A program made the position numbers and the translations under genes. The notes beneath the pieces are model-generated. The model was not told the DNA's origin and ran no database searches. It saw only the letters and a program-made list of their open reading frames with translations. Positions 1-10,322 of a stretch of 64,000 nucleotides of DNA are shown here, piece after piece (position 1 is the stretch's first letter; each line of letters starts with the position of its first letter). Source of the DNA: Henricia sp. BOLD:AAB3569 (Eukaryota; Echinodermata; Asteroidea; Spinulosida; Echinasteridae); NCBI GenBank assembly GCA_037783545.1, contig JBBELK010000942.1, positions 1 through 64,000 on the forward strand, read 5' to 3'.

Positions 1-1744
1 TGTTTGGAGCATGCACAATTTGAAGTTCGTCGGAATATTTTTGACCTCCCAAATTTGCCGACGTTTGGACCACACTTTGACCAAAATCCCGTCCCAAACC
101 GGGCGTGTCAACGACAGTCCGAGGACTGAGCATGCGCACGGTCAGGAATACACCAAAGAGGTGTGTACAGACAGCCACAGGTTGCGGGAGCATCCAGGAA
201 GCGCCAACCCCCTTTTTTTTCTAAACTCTGAAATTTCTCTGCCATTTCCCGGCGAAAGTCTGTCAATTTTTTAGGACAAGTGCGCAATATAGAGTGTTTA
301 GGAGCATGCAAAATTTGAAGTTCGTCGGAATATTTTTGACCTCCAAATTTGCCGACGTTTGGACCACACTTTGACCAAAATCCCGTCCCAAACTGGGCCG
401 TGTCAACGACAGTCCGAAGGACTGAGCATGCGCACGAGTCAGAATAACCAAAGAGGTGTGTACAGACAGCCACAGGTTGCGGGAGCATCCAGGAAGCGCC
501 AACCCCTTTTTTTCTAACTCTGATATTTCTGTGCCATTTCCCGGCGAAAGTCTGTCAATTTTTTAGGACAAGTGCGCAATATAGAGTGTTTGGAGCATGC
601 AAAATGTGAAGTTCGTCGGAATAATTTTTGACCCTCCAAATTTGCCGACGTTTGGACCACACTTTGACCAAATCCCGTCCCAAACTGGGCCGTGTCAACG
701 ACAGTCAGAAGGACTGAGCATGCGCACGAGTCAGGAATACACCAAAGAGGTGTGTACAGACAGCCACAGGTTGCGGGAGCATCCAGGAAGCGCCAACCCC
801 TTTTTTTCTAAACTCTGAAATTTCTCTGCCATTTCCCGGCGAAAGTCTGTCAATTTTTTAGGACAAGTGCGCAATATAGAGTGTTTGGAGCATGCAAAAT
901 TTGAAGTTCGTCGGAATATTTTTTGACCTCCAAATTTGCCGACGTTTGGACCACACTTTGACCAAAATCCCGTCCCAAACTGGGCCGTGTCAACGACAGT
1001 CCGAAGGACTGAGCATGCGCACGAGTCAGAATACACCAAAGAGGTGTGTACAGACAGCCACAGGTTGCGGGAGCATCCAGGAAGCGCCAACCCCTTTTTT
1101 TTCTAAACTCTGAAATTTCTCTGCCATTTCCCGGCGAAAGTCTGTCAATTTTTAGGACAAGTGCGCAATATAGAGTGTTTGGAGCATGCAAAATTTGAAG
1201 TTCGTCGGAATATTTTTTGACCTCCAAATTGCCGACGTTTGGACCACACTTTGACCAAAATCCCGTCCCAAACTGGGCCGTGTCAACGACAGTCCGAAGG
1301 ACTGAGCATGCGCACGAGTCAGGAATACACCAAAGAGGTGTGTACAGACAGCCACAGGTTGCGGGAGCATCCAGGAAGCGCCAACCCCTTTTTTTTCTAA
1401 ACTCTGAAATTCTCTGCCATTTCCCGCGAAAGTCTGTCAATTTTTAGGACAAGTGCGCAATATAGAGTGTTTGGAGCATGCAAAATTTGAAGTTCGTCGG
1501 AATATTTTTTGACCTCCAAATTTGCCGACGTTTGGACCACACTTTGACCAAAATCCCGTCCCAAACTGGGCCGTGTCAACGACAGTCCGAAGGACTGAGC
1601 ATGCGCACGAGTCAGGAATACACCAAAGAGGTGTGTACAGACAGCCACAGGTTGCGGGAGCATCCAGGAAGCGCCAACCCCTTTTTTTTCTAAACTCTGA
1701 AATTTCTCTGCCATTTCCCGGCCGAAAGTCTGTCAATTTTTTAG
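1..1744. repeat. Left-end monomers with frequent single-base indels
   Basis: Anchors are 11, 306, 597, 892, 1186 and 1478, giving spacings of 295, 291, 295, 294 and 292, then 297 to the next block. The departures are scattered single-base losses or gains (for example GAATAACC for GAATACACC near 440, missing bases in homopolymers near 500 and 1430) rather than shared diagnostic variants. The first copy carries ATGCACAA in place of ATGCAAAA. The pattern resembles sequencing or consensus error near a contig edge as much as real divergence. Confidence 0.8.
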
Positions 1745-2107
1745 GACAAGTGCGCAATATAGAGTGTTTGGAGCATGCAAAATTTGAAGTTCGTCGGAAT
1801 ATTTTTTGACCTCCAAATTTGCCGACGTTTGGACCACACTTTGACCAAAATCCCGTCCCAAACTGGGCCGTGTCAACGACAGTCCGAAGGACTGAGCATG
1901 CGCACGAGTCAGGAATACACCAAAGAGGTGTGTACAGACAGCCACAGGTTGCGGGAGCATCCAGGAAGCGCCAACCCCTTTTTTTTCTAAACTCTGAAAT
2001 TTCTCTGCCATTTCCCGGCGAAAGTCTGTCAATTTTTTAGGACAAGTGCGCAATATAGAGTGTTTGGAGCATGCAAAATTTGAAGTTCGTCGGAATATTT
2101 TTTGACC

Positions 2108-2129
2108 TCCAAATTTGCCGACGTTTGGA
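2108..2129 (+). other. Inverted repeat 1 of the monomer (6-bp stem, 10-nt loop)
   Basis: TCCAAA at 2108-2113 is the exact reverse complement of TTTGGA at 2124-2129. The loop contains GCCGACG. It recurs in nearly every monomer. Three copies (near 51196, 63126 and 63409) have lost 9-10 bases from this loop and arm. The 52028-type monomers (GATGTTTGAACC) lose a stem pair, so the pairing is not maintained everywhere. Only the symmetry is seen; formation in DNA or RNA is not shown. Confidence 0.6.
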
Positions 2130-2175
2130 CCACACTTTGACCAAAATCCCGTCCCAAACTGGGCCGTGTCAACGA

Positions 2176-2227
2176 CAGTCCGAAGGACTGAGCATGCGCA
2201 CGAGTCAGGAATACACCAAAGAGGTGT
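2176..2227 (+). other. Inverted repeats 2 and 3: CAGTCC-GAA-GGACTG and ACACC-AAAGA-GGTGT
   Basis: CAGTCC 2176-2181 and GGACTG 2185-2190 form a perfect 6-bp stem with a GAA triloop. CGTG 2165-2168 and CACG 2199-2202 could enclose it. ACACC 2213-2217 and GGTGT 2223-2227 form a second 5-bp stem with an AAAGA loop. Two block-specific variants change only loops: AAA for GAA in the monomers anchored at 31638, 37848, 42579 and others, and AGACA for AAAGA at 10649 and 11831. Another variant, GGTAT for GGTGT at 28088, 31046 and others, weakens the second stem. The evidence for structural constraint is therefore mixed. Confidence 0.6.
2189..2200. promoter_or_regulatory. NRF1-like near-palindrome TGAGCATGCGCA in every monomer
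   Basis: The known NRF1 consensus in animals is YGCGCAYGCGCR. This site differs from the perfect TGCGCATGCGCA at one base (A for C at the third position). It lies in the best-conserved part of the monomer and is intact in nearly all copies. I saw exceptions at 23481-23490 (one extra T) and around 27026 (GATCATGCGC). Whether any protein binds is unknown; the host is not identified, so use of an animal factor is inference. Confidence 0.25.
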
Positions 2228-2242
2228 GTACAGACAGCCACA

Positions 2243-2282
2243 GGTTGCGGGAGCATCCAGGAAGCGCCAACCCCTTTTTTTT
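2243..2282 (+). other. Inverted repeat 4 followed by a T8 run (terminator-like)
   Basis: GGTTG 2243-2247 pairs with CAACC 2268-2272. CG 2248-2249 can pair with CG 2265-2266 if C2267 is bulged. Two bases after the stem comes a run of eight T (2275-2282). A T run of this length on the sense strand is how RNA polymerase III terminates in eukaryotes, so a + strand transcript ending here is conceivable. No convincing internal A or B box is visible. The run is T7-T8 in most copies and ranges from about T5 (interrupted by G in the 16860 type) to T10. The T run may equally be ordinary slippage-prone sequence. Confidence 0.35.
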
Positions 2283-3519
2283 CTAAACTCTGAAATTTCT
2301 CTGCCATTTCCCGGCGAAAGTCTGTCAATTTTTTAGGACAAGTGCGCAATATAGAGTGTTTGGAGCATGCAAAATTTGAAGTTCGTCGGAATATTTTTTG
2401 ACCTCCAAATTTGCCGACGTTTGGACCACACTTTGACCAAAATCCCGTCCCAAACTGGGCCGTGTCAACGACAGTCCGAAGGACTGAGCATGCGCACGAG
2501 TCAGGAATACACCAAAGAGGTGTGTACAGACAGCCACAGGTTGCGGGAGCATCCAGGAAGCGCCAACCCCTTTTTTTCTAAACTCTGAAATTTCTCTGCC
2601 ATTTCCCGGCGAAAGTCTGTCAATTTTTTAGGACAAGTGCGCAATATAGAGTGTTTGGAGCATGCAAAATTTGAAGTTCGTCGGAATATTTTTTGACCTC
2701 CAAATTTGCCGACGTTTGGACCACACTTTGACCAAAATCCCGTCCCAAACTGGGCCGTGTCAACGACAGTCCGAAGGACTGAGCATGCGCACGAGTCAGG
2801 AATACACCAAAGAGGTGTGTACAGACAGCCACAGGTTGCGGGAGCATCCAGGAAGCGCCAACCCCTTTTTTTTCTAAACTCTGAAATTTCTCTGCCATTT
2901 CCCGGCGAAAGTCTGTCAATTTTTTAGGACAAGTGCGCAATATAGAGTGTTTGGAGCATGCAAAATTTGAAGTTCGTCGGAATATTTTTTGACCTCCAAT
3001 TTGCCGACGTTTGGACCACACTTTGACCAAAATCCCGTCCCAAACTGGGCCGTGTCAACGACAGTCCGAAGGACTGAGCATGCGCACGAGTCAGGAATAC
3101 ACCAAAGAGGTGTGTACAGACAGCCACAGGTTGCGGGAGCATCCAGGAAGCGCCAACCCCTTTTTTTTCTAAACTCTGAAATTTCTCTGCCATTTCCCGG
3201 CGAAAGTCTGTCAATTTTTTAGGACAAGTGCGCAATATAGAGTGTTTGGGAGCATGCAAAATTTGAAGTTCGTCGGAATATTTTTTGACCTCCAAATTTG
3301 CCGACGTTTGGACCACACTTTGACCAAAATCCCGTCCCAAACTGGGCCGTGTCAACGACAGTCCGAAGGACTGAGCATGCGCACGAGTCAGGAATACACC
3401 AAAGAGGTGTGTACAGACAGCCACAGGTTGCGGGAGCATCCAGGAAGCGCCAACCCCTTTTTTTTCTAAACTCTGAAATTTCTCTGCCATTTCCCGGCGA
3501 AAGTCTGTCAATTTTTTAT

Positions 3520-6500
3520 GACAAGTGCGCAATATAGAGTGTTTGGAGCATGCAAAATTTGAAGTTCGTCGGAATATTTTTTGACCTCCAAATTTGCCGA
3601 CGTTTGGACCACACTTTGACCAAAATCCCGTCCCAAACTGGGCCGTGTCAACGACAGTCCGAAGGACTGAGCATGCGCACGAGTCAGGAATACACCAAAG
3701 AGGTGTGTACAGACAGCCACAGGTTGCGGGAGCATCCAGGAAGCGCCAACCCCTTTTTTTTCTAAACTCTGAAATTTCTCTGCCATTTCCCGGCGAAAGT
3801 CTGTCAATTTTTTAGGACAAGTGCGCAATATAGAGTGTTTGGGGCATGCAAAATTTGAAGTTCGTCGGAATATTTTTTGACCTCCAAATTTGCCGACGTT
3901 TGGACCACACTTTGACCCAAATCCCGTCCCAAACTGGGCCGTGTCAACGACAGTCCGAAGGACTGAGCATGCGCACGAGTCAGGAATACACCAAAGAGGT
4001 GTGTACAGACAGCCACAGGTTTGCGGGAGCATCCAGGAAGCGCCAACCCCTTTTTTTTCTAAACTCTGAAATTTCTCTGCATTTCCGGCGAAAGTCTGTC
4101 AATTTTTTAGGACAAGTGCGCAATATAGAGTGTTTTGGGGCATGCAAAATTTGAAGTTCGTCGGAATATTTTTTGACCTCCAAATTTGCCGACGTTTGGA
4201 CCACACTTTGACCCAAATCCCGTCCCAAACTGGGCCGTGTCAACGACAGTCCGAAGGACTGAGCATGCGCACGAGTCAGGAATACACCAAAGAGGTGTGT
4301 ACAGACAGCCACAGGTTGCGGGAGCATCCAGGAAGCGCCAACCCCTTTTTTTCTAAACTCTGAAATTTCTCTGCCATTTCCCGGCGAAAGTCTGTCAATT
4401 TTTTATGACAAGTGCGCAATATAGAGTGTTTGGAGCATGCAAAATTTGAAGTTCGTCGGAATATTTTTTGACCTCCAAATTTGCCGACGTTTGGACCACA
4501 CTTTGACCAAAATCCCCGTCCCAAACTGGGGCCGTGTCAACGACAGTCCGAAGGACTGAGCATGCGCACGAGTCAGGAATACACCAAAGAGGTGTGTACA
4601 GACAGCCACAGGTTGCGGGAGCATCCAGGAAGCGCCAACCCCCTTTTTTTTCTAAACTCTGAAATTTCTCTGCCATTTCCCGGCGAAAGTCTGTCAATTT
4701 TTTAGGACAAGTGCGCAATATAGAGTGTTTGGGGCATGCAAAATTTGAAGTTCGTCGGAATATTTTTTGACCTCCAAATTTGCCGACGTTTGGACCACAC
4801 TTTGACCAAATCCCGTCCCAAACTGGGCCGTGTCAACGACAGTCCGAAGGACTGAGCATGCGCACGAGTCAGGAATACACCAAAGAGGTGTGTACAGACA
4901 GCCACAGGTTGCGGGAGCATCCAGGAAGCGCCAACCCCTTTTTTTCTAAACTCTGAAATTTCTCTGCCATTTCCCGGCGAAAGTCTGTCAATTTATTATG
5001 ACAAGTGCGCAATATAGAGTGTTTGGAGCATGCAAAATTTGAAGTTCGTCGGAATATTTTTTGACCTCCAAATTTGCCGACGTTTGGACCACACTTTGAC
5101 CACAAATCCCGTCCCAAACTGGGCCGTGTCAACGACAGTCCGAAGGACTGAGCATGCGCACGAGTCAGGAATACACCAAAGAGGTGTGTACAGACAGCCA
5201 CAGGTTGCGGGAGCATCCAGGAAGCGCCAACCCCTTTTTTTCTAAACTCTGAAATTTCTCTGCCATTTCCCGGCGAAAGTCTGTCAATTTTGTTAGGACA
5301 AGTGCGCAATATAGAGTGTTTGGAGGCATGCAAAATTTGAAGTTCGTCGGAATATTTTTTGACCTCCAAATTTGCCGACGTTTGGACCACACTTTGACCA
5401 AAATCCCGTCCCAAACTGGGCCGTGTCAACGACAGTCCGAAGGGACTGAGCATGCGCACGAGTCAGGAATACACCAAAGAGGTGTGTACAGACAGCCACA
5501 GGTTGCGGGAGCATCCAGGAAGCGCCAACCCCTTTTTTTTCTAAAACTCTGAAATTTCTCTGCCATTTCCCGGCGAAAGTCTGTCAATTTTTTAGGACAA
5601 GTGCGCAATATAGAGTGTTTGGGGCATGCAAAATTTGAAGTTCGTCGGAATATTTTTTGACCTCCAAATTTGCCGACGTTTGGACCACACTTTGACCCAA
5701 AATCCCGTCCCAAACTGGGCCGTGTCAACGACAGTCCGAAGGACTGAGCATGCGCACGAGTCAGGAATACACCAAAGAGGTGTGTACAGACAGCCACAGG
5801 TTGCGGGAGCATCCAGGAAGCGCCAACCCCTTTTTTTTCTAAACTCTGAAAATTTCTCTGCCATTTCCCGGCGAAAGTCTGTCAATTTTGTAGGACAAGT
5901 GCGCAATATAGAGTGTTTGGAGCATGCAAAATTTGAAGTTCGTCGGAATATTTTTGACCTCCAAATTTGCCGACGTTTGGACCACACTTTGACCAAAATC
6001 CCGTCCCAAACTGGGCCGTGTCAACGACAGTCCGAAGGACTGAGCATGCGCACGAGTCAGGAATACACCAAAGAGGTGTGTACAGACAGCCACAGGTTGC
6101 GGGAGCATCCAGGAAGCGCCAACCCCTTTTTTTTCTAAACTCTGAAATTTCTCTGCCATTTCCCGGCGAAAGTCTGTCAATTTTGTATGACAAGTGCGCA
6201 ATATAGAGTGTTTGGAGCATGCAAAATTTGAAGTTCGTCGGAATATTTTTTGACCTCCAAATTTGCCGACGTTTGGACCACACTTTGACCAAAATCCCGT
6301 CCCAAACTGGGCCGTGTCAACGACAGTCCGAAGGACTGAGCATGCGCACGAGTCAGGAATACACCAAAGAGGTGTGTACAGACAGCCACAGGTTGCGGGA
6401 GCATCCAGGAAGCGCCAACCCCTTTTTTTTCTAAACTCTGAAATTTCTCTGCCATTTCCGGCGAAAGTCTGTCAATTTTTTAGGACAAGTGCGCAATATA

Positions 6501-9500
6501 GAGTGTTTGGGGCATGCAAAATTTGAAGTTCGTCGGAATATTTTTTGACCTCCGAATTTGCCGACGTTTGGACCACACTTTGACCCAAAATCCCGTCCCA
6601 AACTGGGCCGTGTCAACGACAGTCCGAAGGACTGAGCATGCGCACGAGTCAGGAATACACCAAAGAGGTGTGTACAGACAGCCACAGGTTGCGGGAGCAT
6701 CCAGGAAGCGCCAACCCCTTTTTTTTCTAAACTCTGAAATTTCTCTGCCATTTCCCGGCGAAAGTCTGTCAATTTTTTATGACAAGTGCGCAATATAGAG
6801 TGTTTGGAGCATGCAAAATTTGAAGTTCGTCGGAATATTTTTTGACCCTCCAAATTTGCCGACGTTTGGACCACACTTTGACCAAAATCCCGTCCCAAAC
6901 TGGGCCGTGTCAACGACAGTCCGAAGGACTGAGCATGCGCACGAGTCAGGAATACACCAAAGAGGTGTGTACAGACAGCCACAGGTTGCGGGAGCATCCA
7001 GGAAGCGCCAACCCCTTTTTTTTCTAAACTCTGAAATTTCTCTGCCATTTCCCGGCGAAAGTCTGTCAATTTTTTAGGACAAGTGCGCAATATAGAGTGT
7101 TTGGAGCATGCAAAATTTGAAGTTCGTCGGAATATTTTTTGACCTCCAAATTTGCCGACGTTTGGACCACACTTTGACCCAAAATCCCGTCCCAAACTGG
7201 CCGTGTCAACGACAGTCCGAAGGACTGAGCATGCGCACGAGTCAGGAATACACCAAAGAGGTGTGTACAGACAGCCACAGGTTGCGGGAGCATCCAGGAA
7301 GCGCCAACCCCTTTTTTTTCTAAACTCTGAAATTTCTCTGCCATTTCCGGCGAAAGTCTGTCAATTTTTAGGACAAGTGCGCAATATAGAGTGTTTGGGG
7401 CATGCAAAATTTGAAGTTCGTCGGAATATTTTTTGACCTCCAAATTTGCCGACGTTTGGACCACACTTTGACCCAAATCCCGTCCCAAACTGGGCCGTGT
7501 CAACGACAGTCCGAAGGACTGAGCATGCGCACGAGTCAGGAATACACCAAAGAGGTGTGTACAGACAGCCACAGGTTGCGGGAGCATCCAGGAAGCGCCA
7601 ACCCCTTTTTTTTCTAAACTCTGAAATTTCTCTGCCATTTCCCGGCGAAAGTCTGTCAATTTTTTATGACAAGTGCGCAATATAGAGTGTTTGGAGCATG
7701 CAAAATTTGAAGTTCGTCGGAATATTTTTTGACCTCCAAATTTGCCGACGTTTGGACCACACTTTGACCAAAATCCCGTCCCAAACTGGGCCGTGTCAAC
7801 GACAGTCCGAAGGACTGAGCATGCGCACGAGTCAGGAATACACCAAAGAGGTGTGTACAGACAGCCACAGGTTGCGGGAGCATCCAGGAAGCGCCAACCC
7901 CTTTTTTTCTAAACTCTGAAATTTCTCTGCCATTTCCCGGCGAAAGTCTGTCAATTTTTTAGGACAAGTGCGCAATATAGAGTGTTTGGGGCATGCAAAA
8001 TTTGAAGTTCGTCGGAATATTTTTTGACCTCCAAATTTGCCGACGTTTGGACCACACTTTGACCAAATCCCGTCCCAAACTGGGCCGTGTCAACGACAGT
8101 CCGAAGGACTGAGCATGCGCACGAGTCAGGAATACACCAAAGAGGTGTGTACAGACAGCCACAGGTTGCGGGAGCATCCAGGAAGCGCCAACCCCTTTTT
8201 TTTCTAAACTCTGAAATTTCTCTGCCATTTCCCGGCGAAAGTCTGTCAATTTTTTAGGACAAGTGCGCAATATAGAGTGTTTGGGGCATGCAAAATTTGA
8301 AGTTCGTCGGAATATTTTTTGACCTCCAAATTTGCCGACGTTTGGACCACACTTTGACCAAATCCCGTCCCAAACTGGGCCGTGTCAACGACAGTCCGAA
8401 GGACTGAGCATGCGCACGAGTCAGGAATACACCAAAGAGGTGTGTACAGACAGCCACAGGTTGCGGGAGCATCCAGGAAGCGCCAACCCCTTTTTTTCTA
8501 AACTCTGAAATTTCTCTGCCATTTCCCGGCGAAAGTCTGTCAATTTTATTATGACAAGTGCGCAATATAGAGTGTTTGGAGCATGCAAAATTGAAGTTCG
8601 TCGGAATATGTTTTGACCTCCAAATTTGCCGACGTTTGGACCACACTTTGACCAAAATCCCGTCCCAAACTGGGCCGTGTCAACGACAGTCCGAAGGACT
8701 GAGCATGCGCACGAGTCAGGAATACACCAAAGAGGTGTGTACAGACAGCCACAGGTTGCGGGAGCATCCAGGAAGCGCCAACCCCTTTTTTTTCTAAACT
8801 CTGAAATTTCTCTGCCATTTCCCGCGAAAGTCTGTCAATTTTGTTAGGACAAGTGCGCAATATAGAGTGTTTGGGGCATGCAAAATTTGAAGTTCGTCGG
8901 AATATTTTTTGACCTCCAAATTTGCCGACGTTTGGACCACACTTTGACCCAAATCCCGTCCCAAACTGGGCCGTGTCAACGACAGTCCGAAGGACTGAGC
9001 ATGCGCACGAGTCAGGAATACACCAAAGAGGTGTGTACAGACAGCCACAGGTTGCGGGAGCATCCAGGAAGCGCCAACCCCTTTTTTTCTAAACTCTGAA
9101 ATTTCTCTGCCATTTCCCGGCGAAAGTCTGTCAATTTTTATGACAAGTGCGCAATATAGAGTGTTTGGAGCATGCAAAATTTGAAGTTCGTCGGAATATT
9201 TTTTGACCTCCAAATTTGCCGACGTTTGGACCACACTTTGACCAAAATCCCGTCCCAAACTGGGCCGTGTCAACGACAGTCCGAAGGACTGAGCATGCGC
9301 ACGAGTCAGGAATACACCAAAGAGGTGTGTACAGACAGCCACAGGTTGCGGGAGCATCCAGGAAGCGCCAACCCCTTTTTTTTCTAAACTCTGAAATTTC
9401 TCTGCCATTTCCCGGCGAAAGTCTGTCAATTTTTTAGGACAAGTGCGCAATATAGAGTGTTTGGGGCATGCAAAATTTGAAGTTCGTCGGAATATTTTTT

Positions 9501-10322
9501 GACCTCCAAATTTGCCGACGTTTGGACCACACTTTGACCCAAATCCCGTCCCAAACTGGGCCGTGTCAACGACAGTCCGAAGGACTGAGCATGCGCACGA
9601 GTCAGGAATACACCAAAGAGGTGTGTACAGACAGCCACAGGTTGCGGGAGCATCCAGGAAGCGCCAACCCCTTTTTTTCTAAACTCTGAAATTTCTCTGC
9701 CATTTCCCGGCGAAAGTCTGTCAATTTTTTAGGACAAGTGCGCAATATAGAGTGTTTGGAGCATGCAAAATTTGAAGTTCGTCGGAATATTTTTTGACCT
9801 CCAAATTTGCCGACGTTTGGACCACACTTTGACCAAAATCCCGTCCCAAACTGGGCCGTGTCAACGACAGTCCGAAGGACTGAGCATGCGCACGAGTCAG
9901 GAATACACCAAAGAGGTGTGTACAGACAGCCACAGGTTGCGGGAGCATCCAGGAAGCGCCAACCCCTTTTTTTCTAAACTCTGAAATTTCTCTGCCATTT
10001 CCCGGCGAAAGTCTGTCAATTTTTTAGGACAAGTGCGCAATATAGAGTGTTTGGGCATGCAAAATTTGAAGTTCGTCGGAATATTTTTTGACCTCCAAAT
10101 TTGCCGACGTTTGGACCACACTTTGACCCAAATCCCGTCCCAAACTGGGCCGTGTCAACGACAGTCCGAAGGACTGAGCATGCGCACGAGTCAGGAATAC
10201 ACCAAAGAGGTGTGTACAGACAGCCACAGGTTGCGGGAGCATCCAGGAAGCGCCAACCCCTTTTTTGTCTAAACTCTGAAATTTCTCTGCCATTTCCCGG
10301 CGAAAGTCTGTCAATTTTTTAT
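3520..10322. repeat. Dimeric (two-type) zone, about 591-bp period
   Basis: Two monomer types recur. Type A has TTTGGAGCATGC and GACCAAAATCC and usually follows a T run ending TTATGACAAG. Type B has TTTGGGGCATGC and usually GACCCAAATCC and follows TTAGGACAAG. A-type anchors include 3550, 4437, 5030, 6219, 6811, 7698, 8583, 9172 and 9763. B-type anchors include 3846, 4142, 4736, 5626, 6514, 7402, 7993, 8288, 8878, 9468 and 10057. Strict alternation is interrupted by B-B pairs (3846/4142, 7993/8288) and by hybrids such as 7108, which has an A-type start and a B-type GACCCAAAATCC. Many one-base indels occur in this zone. Confidence 0.75.

Larger units (their letters stand above)
2041..2336. repeat. 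Reference (consensus) monomer, 296 bp
   Basis: This copy equals the majority base at nearly every position I compared, so it serves as the consensus. Counted by hand it has 81 A, 72 C, 68 G and 75 T (47.3% GC) and 15 CpG. Landmarks are: TATA-like AATATAG 2052-2058; first GCATGC 2069-2074; TTCGTCGGAA 2086-2095; inverted repeat TCCAAA/TTTGGA 2108-2113 and 2124-2129; CAGTCC/GGACTG 2176-2181 and 2185-2190; second GCATGC inside TGAGCATGCGCA 2189-2200; ACACC/GGTGT 2213-2217 and 2223-2227; GGTTG/CAACC 2243-2247 and 2268-2272; T8 run 2275-2282; GAAATTTC palindrome 2292-2299; T6 run 2331-2336 region. The central part (about 2161-2274) is GC-rich and the flanks are AT-rich with A/T tracts. The choice of first base is arbitrary. 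Confidence 0.95.
1745..3519. repeat. Run of six nearly identical consensus monomers
   Basis: Anchors 1775, 2071, 2367, 2662, 2958 and 3254 are spaced 296, 296, 295, 296 and 296. The differences I saw are T7 for T8 in the 2367 copy, an extra C at 1720, CCAATTTG for CCAAATTTG near 2997 and GTTTGGGAGC near 3247. Unlike the rest of the array, no multi-monomer pattern is visible here, which suggests recent monomer-by-monomer homogenisation or amplification. Confidence 0.85.

Noticed and set aside
2101-2142. TGACC motifs as nuclear-receptor half-sites
   Set aside because: TTTGACCTCC, TTTGGACC and TTTGACCAAA recur within the monomer, but spacing and orientation do not form a standard response element, and five-base matches are expected by chance.
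2223-2230. Splice-donor-like GAG/GTGTGT (GAG/GTATGT in some copies), as in a spliced-leader RNA gene cluster
   Set aside because: Spliced-leader genes are tandem, but they need an Sm site between donor and 3' end. The sequence between the donor and the T run has none, and no leader-like conserved exon is recognisable.
2071-2286. Plus-strand 71-73 codon frames repeated in each monomer
   Set aside because: Present only because the monomer is repeated. T7 versus T8 changes their C-terminus from copy to copy, and two overlapping plus frames and one minus frame are open over the same bases.
2329-2338. AATTTTTTAG as an Sm-binding site of an snRNA gene
   Set aside because: The consensus expects a purine-rich G after the U run with flanking stems. 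None of the U1, U2, U4, U5 or U6 hallmark sequences occur in the monomer.
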